Position numbers and translations under genes: made by a program. From NCBI RefSeq assembly GCF_001553455.1, contig NZ_BBOX01000026.1, positions 44,986-108,985 on the forward strand: 64,000 nt of DNA. The letters run 5' to 3'. Source of the DNA: Streptomyces hygroscopicus subsp. hygroscopicus. Lineage in GTDB: Bacteria > Actinomycetota > Actinomycetes > Streptomycetales > Streptomycetaceae. Positions 1 through 9,900 of this stretch are shown piece by piece; position 1 is the first letter of the stretch; every line of letters starts with the position of its first letter. The notes under the pieces were generated by a model, which saw nothing but the letters and a program-made list of their open reading frames with translations, was not told the origin of the DNA and ran no database searches.

Positions 1-1194
1 CAGCCACACGCCCGCGATGTGCTGCTGCTGCGCGCCGTCCACGAGCGGACGGGCTTTCTGCTGGGCGATCTGGGCCGCACCGTCGAGGCCGCCCAGCTGG
101 TGGAGAACGGCTGGGCCCGGCCGCTCGAAGCCGACCGTGAGCAGGTCCGGGCCGCCGCCCCGCTGATCCGTACCGTCGACGAGGGGGAGGTGGCCCGGGA
201 CGCGGAGGCCCGTGCCGCCCGGCTGCCCACGCTCGCCTGGCAGACCGTACGGGAGGCGCTGACCCGGGGCCCGGTGCTGGTGCAGGTGCCGCGCCGGGGC
301 TATGTGCCGAAGCTGGCCTGTGAGCGCTGCCGGGAGCCCGCGCGCTGCGCCCACTGCTCGGGTCCGCTGGAGGCGCGGGACGCGGACCATCTGGTGTGCG
401 GATGGTGCGGGCGGGCCGAACCCTCCTGGCACTGCGGCGCATGCGGGGGCGTGCGGCTGCGGGCGTCCGTCGTCGGCGCCCGGCGCACCGCCGAGGAGCT
501 GGGCCGGGCCTTCCCAGCCGTTCCCGTCCGCACCTCCGGCCGTGACCATGTGCTCACCTCCGTTCCGGACCGTCCGGCGCTCGTCGTCTCCACACCGGGC
601 GCCGAGCCGGTCGCGGAGGGCGGTTACGCGGCGGCGCTGCTGCTCGACGGCTGGGCCCTGCTCGGCCGCCCCGATCTGCGCGCGGGCGAGGACGCGCTGC
701 ACCACTGGCTGGAGGCGGCGTCGCTGGTCCGCGGCCATGGCGCGGGCGGTGGGGACGGGGAGAGCGGCCGGGGCGGCACCGTGGTGATCATGGCCGAGCC
801 GACGCTGCGGCCCGTCCAGGCGCTGGTGCGCTGGGACCCGGCCGGTTATGCCGCGCGTGAGCTGGCCGAACGGTCCCAGCTGGGCTTCCCGCCGATCTCG
901 CGGATGGCGGCGGTGACCGGGCCCGCGGAGGCGGTGGCCGAGCTGATCGCCTCGGCCGGGCTGCCCGAGGGGGCCGAGACGCTGGGCCCCGTGCCGCTTC
1001 CCCCGGTGCCCCCCGGCCGCCCGCGCCGCCCCGGAGACCCGCCGCCGGGCGAGCTCTGGGAGCGTGCGCTGCTCCGGGTGCGGCCCGGCCAGGGCAGCGC
1101 CCTGGCGGCGGCTCTCAAGGAGGCGAAGGCGCGCCGCCTGGCCCGGGGGGAGAGGGACCCCGCGGTACGGGTGGATCCCCTGGACATCGGCTGA
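1..1194 (+). CDS. priA: Primosomal protein N' (PriA), C-terminal part, 5' end outside the window
   Basis: Open reading frame runs in from the left edge in frame 1 and stops at 1194, giving the last ~397 residues. Eight cysteines in four CxxC-type pairs (CERC, CAHC, CGWC, CGAC, residues ~100-150) form the two zinc sites typical of PriA, the replication-restart protein that rebuilds the primosome at stalled forks. The C-terminal part ends in the usual RVDPLDIG-like tail. Actinobacterial PriA proteins usually lack working helicase motifs; no helicase signature is visible in this part, but the N-terminal half is not in view. Its position just upstream of fmt matches other Streptomyces. Confidence 0.9.
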   Translation, partial: QPHARDVLLLRAVHERTGFLLGDLGRTVEAAQLVENGWARPLEADREQVRAAAPLIRTVDEGEVARDAEARAARLPTLAWQTVREALTRGPVLVQVPRRGYVPKLACERCREPARCAHCSGPLEARDADHLVCGWCGRAEPSWHCGACGGVRLRASVVGARRTAEELGRAFPAVPVRTSGRDHVLTSVPDRPALVVSTPGAEPVAEGGYAAALLLDGWALLGRPDLRAGEDALHHWLEAASLVRGHGAGGGDGESGRGGTVVIMAEPTLRPVQALVRWDPAGYAARELAERSQLGFPPISRMAAVTGPAEAVAELIASAGLPEGAETLGPVPLPPVPPGRPRRPGDPPPGELWERALLRVRPGQGSALAAALKEAKARRLARGERDPAVRVDPLDIG

Positions 1195-1199
1195 GTCCG

Positions 1200-1290
1200 C
1201 CGCGGGGTCTCGAAACGTCGCGGGCTCTTGAACGCCGTGGGTCTGTGAACGCCACGGGGCTTCGGATGCCGCGTGGGCCACCGCGGACCC
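1200..1290. repeat. Short tandem repeat (about 17-18 bp units)
   Basis: Directly after priA, four to five imperfect units of the form GGGTCT-GAACGCC-GTG follow one another (gtctcgaaacgtcgcg, ctcttgaacgccgtg, tctgtgaacgccacg, cttcggatgccgcg). It lies between the convergent priA and HTH genes and has no coding value. Confidence 0.6.
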
Positions 1291-1389
1291 TCACCAGCCG
1301 GGGTCCCGGAACGCCGCGCGTCCTCCCGCACCGGGGGCCGCTCCTACCGGGAGCCGCCGAAAACCGCGCGTCCTGGGCGAGGCGAGCCC

Positions 1390-1905
1390 TCAGAAGGGGG
1401 GCCGGGGGCTCGGGAGGGTGCCGGGCCGGGAATCCTCGCGGACCGACGGCGTCGACCGCGGCGGGACCGTGCGCGCGGCGGGCACCGAGGGGACGCCGGC
1501 GGGCTCGGCCGAGCGGCCCGTGGACGTCTCGCCGCCCTCGGACGCGTTCTGCGCGGCGGCCCGGCGGGCGCCGTAACGGCGGTGCACCGCCTGCTTGGTG
1601 ACGCCGAGGGCCGAGCCCACCGCGTCCCAGGAGAAACCGAGCGAGCGATCGAAGTCGACCGCCGCCGTGACCAGCGTCTCGACGCTGTCCCGCAGCTCTT
1701 GGGCGAGCCGCACGGTGGGGGCCGGGGCGCGTCCGTACACCACGAAACCGGCGGACGGGCCGGTGCGCCGCGGGCGGTAGACGTTGCCGAGCTGGGCGGT
1801 GAGCGTGCGCAGCGCGTCCACCTGTCGGCGAACCCGCTCGATGTCCCGGACCAGGAGGTGCAGGCTGGCCCGTGCCTGGGCGTCATGAGTTGCGTGGTCG
1901 GCCAT
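1390..1905 (-). CDS. Small HTH-containing protein, probable DNA-binding regulator
   Basis: A 171-residue protein. The N-terminal half is helical and charged (residues ~10-45). A helix-turn-helix-like stretch, [21 protein letters not shown], lies near residues 92-112. The C-terminal ~55 residues are Ser/Pro/Arg-rich and look disordered. The ATG at 1905 is chosen because GAGAGG lies 7 nt upstream; a TTG two codons earlier also reads into the frame. It is convergent with priA and divergent from fmt. The target is not evident from sequence; the HTH is seen, the regulatory role is inferred. Confidence 0.75.
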   Translation of the reverse strand: MADHATHDAQARASLHLLVRDIERVRRQVDALRTLTAQLGNVYRPRRTGPSAGFVVYGRAPAPTVRLAQELRDSVETLVTAAVDFDRSLGFSWDAVGSALGVTKQAVHRRYGARRAAAQNASEGGETSTGRSAEPAGVPSVPAARTVPPRSTPSVREDSRPGTLPSPRPPF

Positions 1906-2202
1906 GTACAAGCCTCTCGAACCGGCGTTGACGGGGGAATGTGGGGGGGATGGGGGTGACGGTGAGGGGAGGGAGGGGGCTGATGCGGGTGAGTTGGGGA
2001 CGGACGGACGGCGGGAAACGCATCGGGCCGCGACAGCGGCCCGATGCGGTCAATCTGCCTTGACCAACGCGGCACCCGCCCGTCGGTCACGGTCCGGGGC
2101 GTGCGGGAGTCCGCTCGTACGCCCCCTCAGCCGGCGGACCATAGACTTCCCCCTGTCCGCGACGTCCCGCCGTATCCGCTGTCGAGAGGTAGTTCGCCAC
2201 CC

Positions 2203-3135
2203 ATGAGGCTCGTCTTCGCCGGTACCCCCGAGGTCGCCCTGCCCGCTCTGGACGCGTTGATCGCGTCGGAGAGGCACGAGGTGGTGGCCGTGGTGACGCG
2301 TCCCGACGCGCCCGCCGGGCGCGGTCGCCGGATGGTGGCCAGCCCGGTCGCCGAGCGGGCCGAGGAGGCGGGCATCGAGGTGCTCAAGCCGGCCAGGCCG
2401 CGCGATCCGGAGTTCCTCGCCCGGCTCGGCGAGATCGCGCCCGACTGCTGCCCGGTGGTGGCCTACGGCGCGCTGCTGCCCAAGGCCGCGCTGGACATCC
2501 CGGCGCACGGCTGGGTCAATCTGCACTTCTCGCTCCTCCCGGCGTGGCGGGGCGCGGCCCCGGTGCAGCACGCCGTGCTCGCGGGTGACGAGATGACCGG
2601 CGCCTCGACCTTCCAGATCGAGGAAGGGCTGGACTCCGGGCCGGTGTTCGGGGTGGTGACGGAGGAGGTGCGGGCCACCGACACCAGCGGCGATCTGCTG
2701 ACCCGGCTGGCCTTCGCCGGTGCCGGGCTGCTGGAGGCCACGATGGACGGCATCGAGAACGGCACCCTGCGCCCGGTGCCGCAGCCGGCCGAGGGCGTCT
2801 CGCTCGCCCCGAAGATCACCGTCGAGGACGCGGAGATCGACTGGACGGCCCCCGCCCTGCGCGTCGACCGGCTGGTGCGGGCGTGCACCCCCGCCCCGGG
2901 CGCCTGGACCACCTTCCGGGGGGAGCGGCTGAAGGTCGTCTCGGCGCGGCCGGTGGCGGACCGTACGGATCTGGAGCCCGGCCGGCTGGCCGCGACCAAG
3001 AAGGCGGTGTACGTGGGCACCGGCAGCCACGCCGTCGAGCTGACCTGGGTGCGGCCGCAGGGCAAGAAGCCGATGCCCGCGGCGGACTGGGCGCGCGGCG
3101 TGCGGATCGCGGAGGGCGAGCGGCTCGGGGCCTGA
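2203..3135 (+). CDS. fmt: Methionyl-tRNA formyltransferase
   Basis: 310 residues, the normal family length. It transfers a formyl group from 10-formyl-THF to initiator Met-tRNA. The N-terminal Rossmann domain starts [19 protein letters not shown]. The catalytic region holds the family signature [19 protein letters not shown] with the active-site Asn/His, followed by the conserved EGLDSGPVF segment; the C-terminal OB-like domain follows from ~residue 205. The ATG at 2203 is used because homologues begin there; the open frame extends upstream to 2044 without supporting signals. Core gene between priA and rsmB. Confidence 0.95.
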   Translation: MRLVFAGTPEVALPALDALIASERHEVVAVVTRPDAPAGRGRRMVASPVAERAEEAGIEVLKPARPRDPEFLARLGEIAPDCCPVVAYGALLPKAALDIPAHGWVNLHFSLLPAWRGAAPVQHAVLAGDEMTGASTFQIEEGLDSGPVFGVVTEEVRATDTSGDLLTRLAFAGAGLLEATMDGIENGTLRPVPQPAEGVSLAPKITVEDAEIDWTAPALRVDRLVRACTPAPGAWTTFRGERLKVVSARPVADRTDLEPGRLAATKKAVYVGTGSHAVELTWVRPQGKKPMPAADWARGVRIAEGERLGA

Positions 3136-3166
3136 GCGGGACCGCCGGCACGCCGGGGCGGCGGAG

Positions 3167-3197
3167 TTGACCTCAACCTTAGTTGAGGTTCTACGTT
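3167..3197 (+). promoter_or_regulatory. MerR/SoxR-type promoter and operator of the ABC exporter
   Basis: TTGACC (3167-3172) and TACGTT (3192-3197) form -35 and -10 boxes separated by 19 bp, the over-long spacer typical of MerR-family controlled promoters. Centred in the spacer is the dyad CCTCAAC-CTTA-GTTGAGG (3171-3188; arms extend to 8 bp, ACCTCAAC/GTTGAGGT). This has the same 7-4-7 geometry and nearly the same arms as the SoxR box (CCTCAAG...CTTGAGG). It sits 26 bp before the ABC transporter start. No MerR/SoxR gene lies in the window, so the cognate regulator is encoded elsewhere. Confidence 0.75.
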
Positions 3198-3222
3198 CCT
3201 CACGAGACCTCGGAGGTACGTG

Positions 3223-5163
3223 ATGGACATGCAGGCGACCGCCTGGCAATCCCTTTACCGGACGGCCCATGCCGCGGACGACCGGCGGCCCTTCTCCCGC
3301 GAGACGCTGCGCCGCATCGGCGCCTTCGCCCGCCCGCACCGCCGCCCGCTGCTGCTGTTCCTGGTGCTGAGCACCGTCACGGCGGTGCTCGCGGTGGCGA
3401 CGCCGCTGCTGGCCGGCCGGGTGGTGGACGCGATCGTCCACCGTTCGGGACAGGACACGGTCCTCGGACTGGCCGGGCTCATCGCCGCGATCGCCGTGGC
3501 CGAGGCGGCGCTCGGGCTGCTGACCCGCTGGCTGTCGGCGAACATCGGCGAGGGGCTGATCCTCGATCTGCGCACCGCCGTCTTCGACCACGTCCAGCGG
3601 ATGCCGGTGGCGTTCTTCACCAGGACCCGCACCGGCGCGCTCGTCAGCCGGCTCAACAACGACGTGATCGGCGCGCAGCGGGCGTTCAGCGACACCCTCT
3701 CCGGGGTGGTCGGCAACATCGTGACGCTGCTGCTCACCCTGGCCGTGATGATCGGGATCTCCTGGCAGATCACCCTGGTGACGCTGCTGCTCCTGCCGCT
3801 CTTCCTGCTGCCCGCGCGCCGGGTGGGCGGACGGCTGGCCAGGCTGCGGCGCGAGGCGGCCGCGCACAACGCCGCGATGAGCACCCAGATGACCGAGCGC
3901 TTCTCCGCGCCCGGGGCGACGCTGGTCAAGCTCTTCGGCCGGCCCTCGGAGGAGTCCGCCGAGTTCGCCGCGCGGACCCGCCGGGTGCGGGACATCGGGG
4001 TGCGGACCGCGATGGTCCAGGTGTCCTTCGTGACCGCGCTGACCCTGGTCTCCGCCCTGGCCCTCGCCCTGGTCTACGGCCTCGGCGGCTGGTTCGCGCT
4101 GCACGGGCGGCTCGACCCCGGCGCGGTCGTCTCGCTCGCGCTGCTGCTCACCCGGCTCTACGCGCCGCTGACCGCGCTGGCCGGGGCGCGGGTCGAGGTC
4201 ATGAGCGCGCTCGTCAGCTTCGAGCGGGTCTTCGAGGTGCTCGACCTCGAGCCGCTGATCAGCGAGAAGCCGGACGCCACGGAGGTCCCGGAGGGGCCGG
4301 TGTCCGTCGAGTTCGACCGGGTCGACTTCGGCTACCCGGCCGCGGACAAGGTCTCCCTCGCCTCCCTGGAGGAGGTCGCCACCCTGGACACCCGCGGTGG
4401 CGTCCAGGTCCTGCACCAGGTGTCCTTCCGCGCCGAACCGGGCCAGATGGTCGCCCTGGTGGGCTCCTCCGGCGCCGGGAAGTCCACCATCGCGCAGCTG
4501 CTGCCGAGGCTCTACGACGTCGACGGGGGCGCGGTACGGCTCTCCGGCGTGGACGTCCGCGACCTGACCGCCGCGTCGATCCGCGCCACCCTCGGCATGG
4601 TCACCCAGGACGGCCACCTCTTCCACGACTCGATCCGTGCCAATCTGCTGCTGGCCCGGCCGGAGGCCACCGACGAGGAGCTGTGGGAGGCGCTGCGCCG
4701 GGCCCGGCTGGAGGGGCTGATCGCGGCCCTGCCGGACGGGCTCGACACCGTCGTCGGCGAACGCGGCTACCGGCTCTCCGGCGGGGAGCGCCAGCGGCTG
4801 ACCATCGCCCGGCTGCTGCTGGCCCGCCCCCGGGTGGTGATCCTCGACGAGGCCACCGCGCATCTGGACGCCACCTCGGAGGCCGCCGTGCAGGAGGCGC
4901 TCGCCGAGGCGCTGGACGGCCGCACCGCGGTGGTGATCGCCCACCGGCTGTCCACGGTGCGGGCCGCGGACCTCATCCTCGTCGTGGAGGACGGGCGGAT
5001 CGTGGAGCGCGGTACGCACAGCGCGCTGCTGGCCGCCGGAGGCCGCTACGAGGAGCTGTACCGCACCCAGTTCGAGCAGTCGGCGGCGGTGCGGGACGAG
5101 TTCGCCGCCGACGGGACGGCCGGGCCCGGTGGCCCCGCGACCGCCAAGACCCCGGCGACGTAG
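3223..5163 (+). CDS. ABC transporter, fused permease and ATPase (exporter type)
   Basis: 646 residues. An N-terminal ABC_membrane domain with about six transmembrane helices (residues ~40-320) precedes an ATPase domain with Walker A GSSGAGKST, signature LSGGERQR, Walker B RVVILDEAT and switch His in IAHRLST, so the ATPase is intact. Such half-transporters dimerise in the membrane and export lipophilic compounds or drugs. GGAGG at 3212-3216 lies 6 nt before the ATG at 3223; a GTG at 3220 is also in frame. The upstream SoxR-like operator suggests induction by a redox-active or metal-like small molecule. Substrate unknown. Confidence 0.9.
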   Translation: MDMQATAWQSLYRTAHAADDRRPFSRETLRRIGAFARPHRRPLLLFLVLSTVTAVLAVATPLLAGRVVDAIVHRSGQDTVLGLAGLIAAIAVAEAALGLLTRWLSANIGEGLILDLRTAVFDHVQRMPVAFFTRTRTGALVSRLNNDVIGAQRAFSDTLSGVVGNIVTLLLTLAVMIGISWQITLVTLLLLPLFLLPARRVGGRLARLRREAAAHNAAMSTQMTERFSAPGATLVKLFGRPSEESAEFAARTRRVRDIGVRTAMVQVSFVTALTLVSALALALVYGLGGWFALHGRLDPGAVVSLALLLTRLYAPLTALAGARVEVMSALVSFERVFEVLDLEPLISEKPDATEVPEGPVSVEFDRVDFGYPAADKVSLASLEEVATLDTRGGVQVLHQVSFRAEPGQMVALVGSSGAGKSTIAQLLPRLYDVDGGAVRLSGVDVRDLTAASIRATLGMVTQDGHLFHDSIRANLLLARPEATDEELWEALRRARLEGLIAALPDGLDTVVGERGYRLSGGERQRLTIARLLLARPRVVILDEATAHLDATSEAAVQEALAEALDGRTAVVIAHRLSTVRAADLILVVEDGRIVERGTHSALLAAGGRYEELYRTQFEQSAAVRDEFAADGTAGPGGPATAKTPAT

Positions 5164-5206
5164 GCTGGACCCTTCAGCCCGATCCGTCCCCCGGAGCACA
5201 TTCCCC

Positions 5207-6679
5207 GTGACCGACCAGTCCCGTCGTCGCCGTCCCACCGCCCCGAACCGGCCAGGCAAGCCCTACCGCCGTCCGCAGAAGGACCCCGTGCGGATCCTCG
5301 CCTTCGAGGCGCTGCGGGCGGTCGACGAGCGGGACGCGTACGCCAACCTCGTTCTCCCGCCCCTGCTGCGCAAGGCGCGGGAGAGCGCGGAGGCCGGCAG
5401 CGGGCCGCGGTTCGACACCCGGGACGCCGCGCTCGCCACCGAGCTGGTCTACGGCACCCTGCGCCACCAGGGCACCTATGACGCGATCATCGCCGCATGC
5501 GTGGACCGGCCGCTGCGCGAGGTCGATCCGCCGGTGCTCGATGTGCTGAGCCTCGGCGCCCACCAGCTGCTCGGCACCCGGATCCCCACACACGCCGCCG
5601 TCTCCGCGAGCGTCGAGCTGGCCCGGGTGGTGCTCGGCGACGGACGGGCCAAGTTCGTCAACGCCGTGCTGCGCCGGATCGCCACCCATGACCTCGACGG
5701 CTGGCTGGAGCGGGTCGCCCCGCCCTACGACGAGGATCCCGAGGCGCATCTGGGCGTTCGCCACTCGCATCCGCGCTGGGTCGTCTCCGCCCTGTGGGAC
5801 GCGCTCGGCGGCGGCAGCGCCGCTATGGAGGAGCTGCTGGCCGCGGACAACGAACGGCCCGAGGTCACCCTCGTCGCCCGGCCCGGCCGGTCCACCACCG
5901 GGGAGCTGCTGGCCGCGGTGGGCGAGGGGGCCGCGGTGCCGGGCCGCTGGTCCCCGTACGCGGTGCGGCTCACCGAGGGCGGGGAGCCCGGGGCGCTGGA
6001 GGCGGTGCGCGAGGGCCGCGCCGGGGTGCAGGACGAGGGCAGCCAGCTGGTGGCCCTCGCGCTGGCCAACGCTCCGCTGGAGGGGGAGGACCGGCGCTGG
6101 CTGGACGGCTGCGCGGGCCCCGGCGGCAAGGCCGCGCTGCTCGGCGCGCTCGCCGCCGAGCGCGGCGCCTGGCTGCTGGCCGCCGAGAAGCAGCCGCACC
6201 GGGCCCGGCTGGTGGCCAGGGCCCTGGCCGGCAATCCGGGTCCGTACCAGGTGATCGCCGCGGACGGCACCCGGCCGCCGTGGCGGCCGGGCGGTTTCGA
6301 CCGGGTGCTGGTGGACGTGCCGTGCACCGGCCTCGGGGCGCTCCGCCGCCGCCCGGAGGCCCGCTGGCGGCGCCGCCCGGAGGACCTCGACGGGTTCGCC
6401 CCGCTGCAGCGCGGGCTGTTGCGGGAGGCGCTGGCCGCGGTGCGGATCGGCGGGGTGGTCGGCTACGCGACCTGTTCCCCGCATCCGGCCGAGACCAGGG
6501 CCGTGGTCGAGGACGTCCTCAAGGGGCGCGGCGGCCCGGCCGCCGGCGCGGAGTGGATCGACGCCCGTCCGCTGATGCCCGGGGTGCCCGAGCTGGGCGA
6601 CGGCCCCGACGTCCAGCTGTGGCCGCACCGGCACGGCACGGACGCCATGTACCTGGCGCTGCTGCGCCGCACCGGCTGA
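5207..6679 (+). CDS. rsmB: 16S rRNA m5C methyltransferase (RsmB/Sun family)
   Basis: 490 residues. An N-terminal NusB-like RNA-binding domain (~25-175) is followed by a SAM-dependent methyltransferase domain (~290-485) with the two cysteines of the m5C mechanism, in VPCTGLGALR and in YATCSPHPAET (nucleophile). GTG at 5207 follows GGAG at 5193-5196. The protein ends in the conserved block VQLWPHRHGTDAMYLALLRR. The Tn7-like element begins 12 bp after its stop codon, so the gene is intact; its 3' end is the likely attachment sequence recognised by the transposon's TniQ. Confidence 0.93.
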   Translation: MTDQSRRRRPTAPNRPGKPYRRPQKDPVRILAFEALRAVDERDAYANLVLPPLLRKARESAEAGSGPRFDTRDAALATELVYGTLRHQGTYDAIIAACVDRPLREVDPPVLDVLSLGAHQLLGTRIPTHAAVSASVELARVVLGDGRAKFVNAVLRRIATHDLDGWLERVAPPYDEDPEAHLGVRHSHPRWVVSALWDALGGGSAAMEELLAADNERPEVTLVARPGRSTTGELLAAVGEGAAVPGRWSPYAVRLTEGGEPGALEAVREGRAGVQDEGSQLVALALANAPLEGEDRRWLDGCAGPGGKAALLGALAAERGAWLLAAEKQPHRARLVARALAGNPGPYQVIAADGTRPPWRPGGFDRVLVDVPCTGLGALRRRPEARWRRRPEDLDGFAPLQRGLLREALAAVRIGGVVGYATCSPHPAETRAVVEDVLKGRGGPAAGAEWIDARPLMPGVPELGDGPDVQLWPHRHGTDAMYLALLRRTG

Positions 6680-6686
6680 CCGGCCG

Positions 6687-6691
6687 CCGGC
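6687..6691. repeat. Left target-site duplication of the Tn7-like element (CCGGC)
   Basis: The five bases CCGGC sit directly before the transposon terminus TGTAG at 6692. The same five bases follow the terminus CTACA at 29294. A 5-bp duplication is characteristic of Tn7-family insertion. Confidence 0.88.
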
Positions 6692-6770
6692 TGTAGCGTC
6701 TCAGAGTGAGTGACCTTTTCTCATTTCCAGTGGCCCCTGTCTGGCCCATGGGCCACGAAAGTGAGACGAA
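6692..6770 (+). repeat. Left end (L1) of the Tn7-like element
   Basis: Begins TGTAGCGTCTCAGAG, continues with GTGAGTGACC and TTTTCTCATTT, and includes an inverted copy GTGAGACGAA at 6761-6770. The core GTCTCA/TGAGAC motif recurs here and in the right ends, consistent with TnsB binding sites. A perfect 14-bp palindrome TGGCCCATGGGCCA lies at 6742-6755. Its first 24 bases match the inner left end L2 at 28091 at 20 positions. Confidence 0.8.
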
Positions 6771-6909
6771 CGGGCGTCCGTTGGTTCGCCTGGGGTCGTG
6801 AAATTTCAAGCGCCCCCCTGTACCGGCCCTGGGCTCCCGTGTGACCGTCGAGCTACGGAGTCGTCGGCTCGCGCCGTCGGCCCACCGCACACGCGTCCTC
6901 GGGAGTCGC

Positions 6910-9900
6910 ATGTCTGGTGCCGCCGGATCTGTCTCAGTGAGCATGCGCCGTGCCGATGGTGCGATCGTGCCGTCGGCCTGGCCTCACGCATGCATCAATG
7001 ACCTGGAGACCTTGACTCCGTGGCGGACGTTCCGCTGGCGTCACGGACAGAAGCATTATTCGGGGACATATTGGTCCTCGACGATGCGTGCTCACGTGAT
7101 CTACGAGTCGAGGTTGGAGCTTACGCGCCTGCTGTATGCAGACTTTTCGCGTGACGAGCGTACCGTCTTCGCCCAGCCTTTTCTGATCACTGCGGAGGTG
7201 GACGGGAAGGTGCGGCGTCACGTGCCGGACTTTCTGATCCTCCGCGAGGGTCGGGTTCCTTTGGTGGTGGACGTCAAGCCCCGCGAGCTGCTCATACGTC
7301 CCAAGATCGCGTTTTCGCTCGGCTGGGCCCGAGAGACCGTGGAGGCATGCGGTTGGGACTATCAGGTCTGGTGTGAGCCGCCGGAGGAGGAGTTGGCCAA
7401 TGTGCGATTCCTGGCTGGCTATCGACGCGATTGGCTCTTCGCCCCGGACCTGTTGGAAGAGTTGCGCAGCACTGACCTCGATGGGGCGACTCTGGGCGAG
7501 GCGTTTCGGTGCCTCCCACACCAGCCGCCCGAACTGGTGCGAGCGAGTGTGCTGCATCTGCTGTGGTCACAGGACTTCTCCACAGATCTGAGTGAGGTCC
7601 TGTCCAAGCGGCATGTGCTGCACCGAGGCCGAGCCTCAGTACTGGGGGCGGTACTGGATACGCCTCGTCAGCTTGTTGCGGAGCCCAAGGGCCGGGTGAG
7701 CGAAGCGAACCTGCCGCACCCAGGCGCAGTCCGAAGGAGGACAGGACGGATGAGCGGGAAAGGCGCGGTACGTGTCGGGGTGGGGACACGGTTTCGCTAT
7801 GACGGTGAAGTCGTCACGGTCGAGGAAATGTTCGGGGCTGCTGCGGGCAATGAGATCCTCGTCAAGGATGGGCGCGGCCGCAGATTCCGCCTCTCTCTGA
7901 GGGAGATCCTCACCTCCGGTCGCGGAAGTGTCATCGCGGAGGAGCCGGGACCGGCGTCGGACGACCCGGGGGAGGTGGCCTCGGTGGTTCTGGCCCAGCT
8001 CGATGAGGGCGAACTGGAGAGGGTCCGTGAACGGGCGGCTCACCTCAACGAGGTCATCTGTGGCTATAGGTCCGGCTCTCCTGAGCTGGCGGCGCCTGGG
8101 GAACCGCGCCCACAGTACGCGCCGGGCACCCCGAAGATGGCCCGTTACCAGGCCAAAGCAGATGAACTCGGAGTGGGCCTGCGCACTGTCAAGCGGTGGG
8201 TCAGCGCGTTCCACCATGAGCGGGAAGCCGCACTGACACGCGGCCTTTCGGAGCGGCCGGCGGAGGCGGGGGGTGTGGGGCGGGCCGATCCGCGGTGGGT
8301 CGAGATGGCCTTGGAGATCATGGCGGAGCATACCGAGGCGTCTACTCCGAGCCAGGCGAAGGTCATCCGCAGCATGCGCCCTCGCTTGGAGGCTCGCTTT
8401 GGCAAGGGCGAGGTGCGGATCCCCGCACGGGCGACGGCCTACCGGTGGCTGAGCGAGTTGGAGAAGCGGCGACCGACGTTCCGGCTGAGCGCGAAGAGGA
8501 ACCGGGACATCGCCGCCCGCCCGTCCGGTGTGTACGGCAAGCTGCGGCCGACCCGGCCGGGCGAGTACCTGCTGATGGACACCAACCGGCTCGATGTCTT
8601 CGCGATGGATCCCTTGACGCTGCGCTGGGTGCAGCCGGAGCTGACCGTCGCGATGGACTGGTATGACAGGTGCGTCACCGGGCTGCGGCTCACCCCGGTG
8701 TCCACCAAGGCCGTCGATGTCGCCGCAACCCTCTTTCAGACCTATCGCCCCGGCCCGGCGGGGAAGGACTGGCCACGCCATGCGGTCTGGCCCGACCACG
8801 GCATCCCCCGCACGGTTCTGCTGGACCGGGACGCGATCGAGGGCCCGATGGCGGACGCGGCAGCCAGGGTGACAGGACAGGGCGCTGCGGGGCCGGCGCT
8901 CGTTCCGGAGACGCTGGTGGTCGATCACGGCAAGGTCTACGTCTCTGAGCACATCACCTCTGTCTGCCAGCGGCTGGGCATCTCCATCCAGCCCGCCCGC
9001 CTGCGCACGGGCCGCGACAAAGGACCCATTGAGCGGTTCTTCCGGACTCTGCGCGAGGGACTTTTGGAGACGCTACCCGGCTACAAGGGGCCGGACATCT
9101 ACGCACGGGGTGTGAACCCGGAGGGGGAGGCGTTCTTCTTCCTCAACGAGTTGGAGGCGATCATCCGTGAGTGGGTCGCCGTGATCTACCACCACCGCCC
9201 CCACGATGGTCTCGTCGATCCGCGCGTGCCGGGGCTGGATCTGTCTCCGGCGGTCATGTTCGACCACGGCATCGCCCGCGCCGGATACGTCGAGGTCCCG
9301 CGCGATAGGGATCTGGGCTTTGAGTTCCTCAAGACGGACTGGCGACCGATTCATCACTACGGCGTGGAGATCCGCAGCTGCCGCTACAACGGTCCCGGGC
9401 TCAACGGGCTACGCAATCAGACTAGCCCCTACACCGGACCGCGAGCCAAGGGGCGCTGGCCCATCCAGATCGATCCCGACGACATCAGCCGTGTCTTCTT
9501 CCGTCACCCCGAAACCCGTAAGTGGCACACGCTGACCTGGGAACATGCACCAGCTGCGAAGTTCCCCGTCAGCGAGGAGGCTTTGGAGCTGGCCCGGCGG
9601 ATGGCCGCGCACAAGTACCGCTACCCCGACGACGAGAGCGCGGTGGCTGAGCTGCTGGAGCGCTGGAACCTCGGGCTGGGCATGACGATGTCCGAGCGGC
9701 GGATCGCCCTGCGGATGGCACGGGAGCAGCCCGCCATCGAGCTTCCCTCCACCGATGCCGCCGACGAGGTCGCCGCGCTGCCGTCCGTGGCACGGGTCCT
9801 GGCAGCCGGCTCCACGGCCGACCAGGAGGAAGAGGAGGAAGCGGGGCTGTATGAGGGGCAGCTGGCCGGTGATGACGACGATGACGACGAACTCGACGGC

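Noticed and set aside
2050..5259. Very long minus-strand open frame (1,069 codons) opposite fmt and the ABC gene
   Set aside because: Composition is Gly/Arg/His-rich with no family-like motifs; it is the GC-driven shadow of well-supported plus-strand genes.
6680..6691. tRNA gene as integration target
   Set aside because: No cloverleaf-like sequence near either end; the target is downstream of a protein gene and the duplication is only 5 bp.
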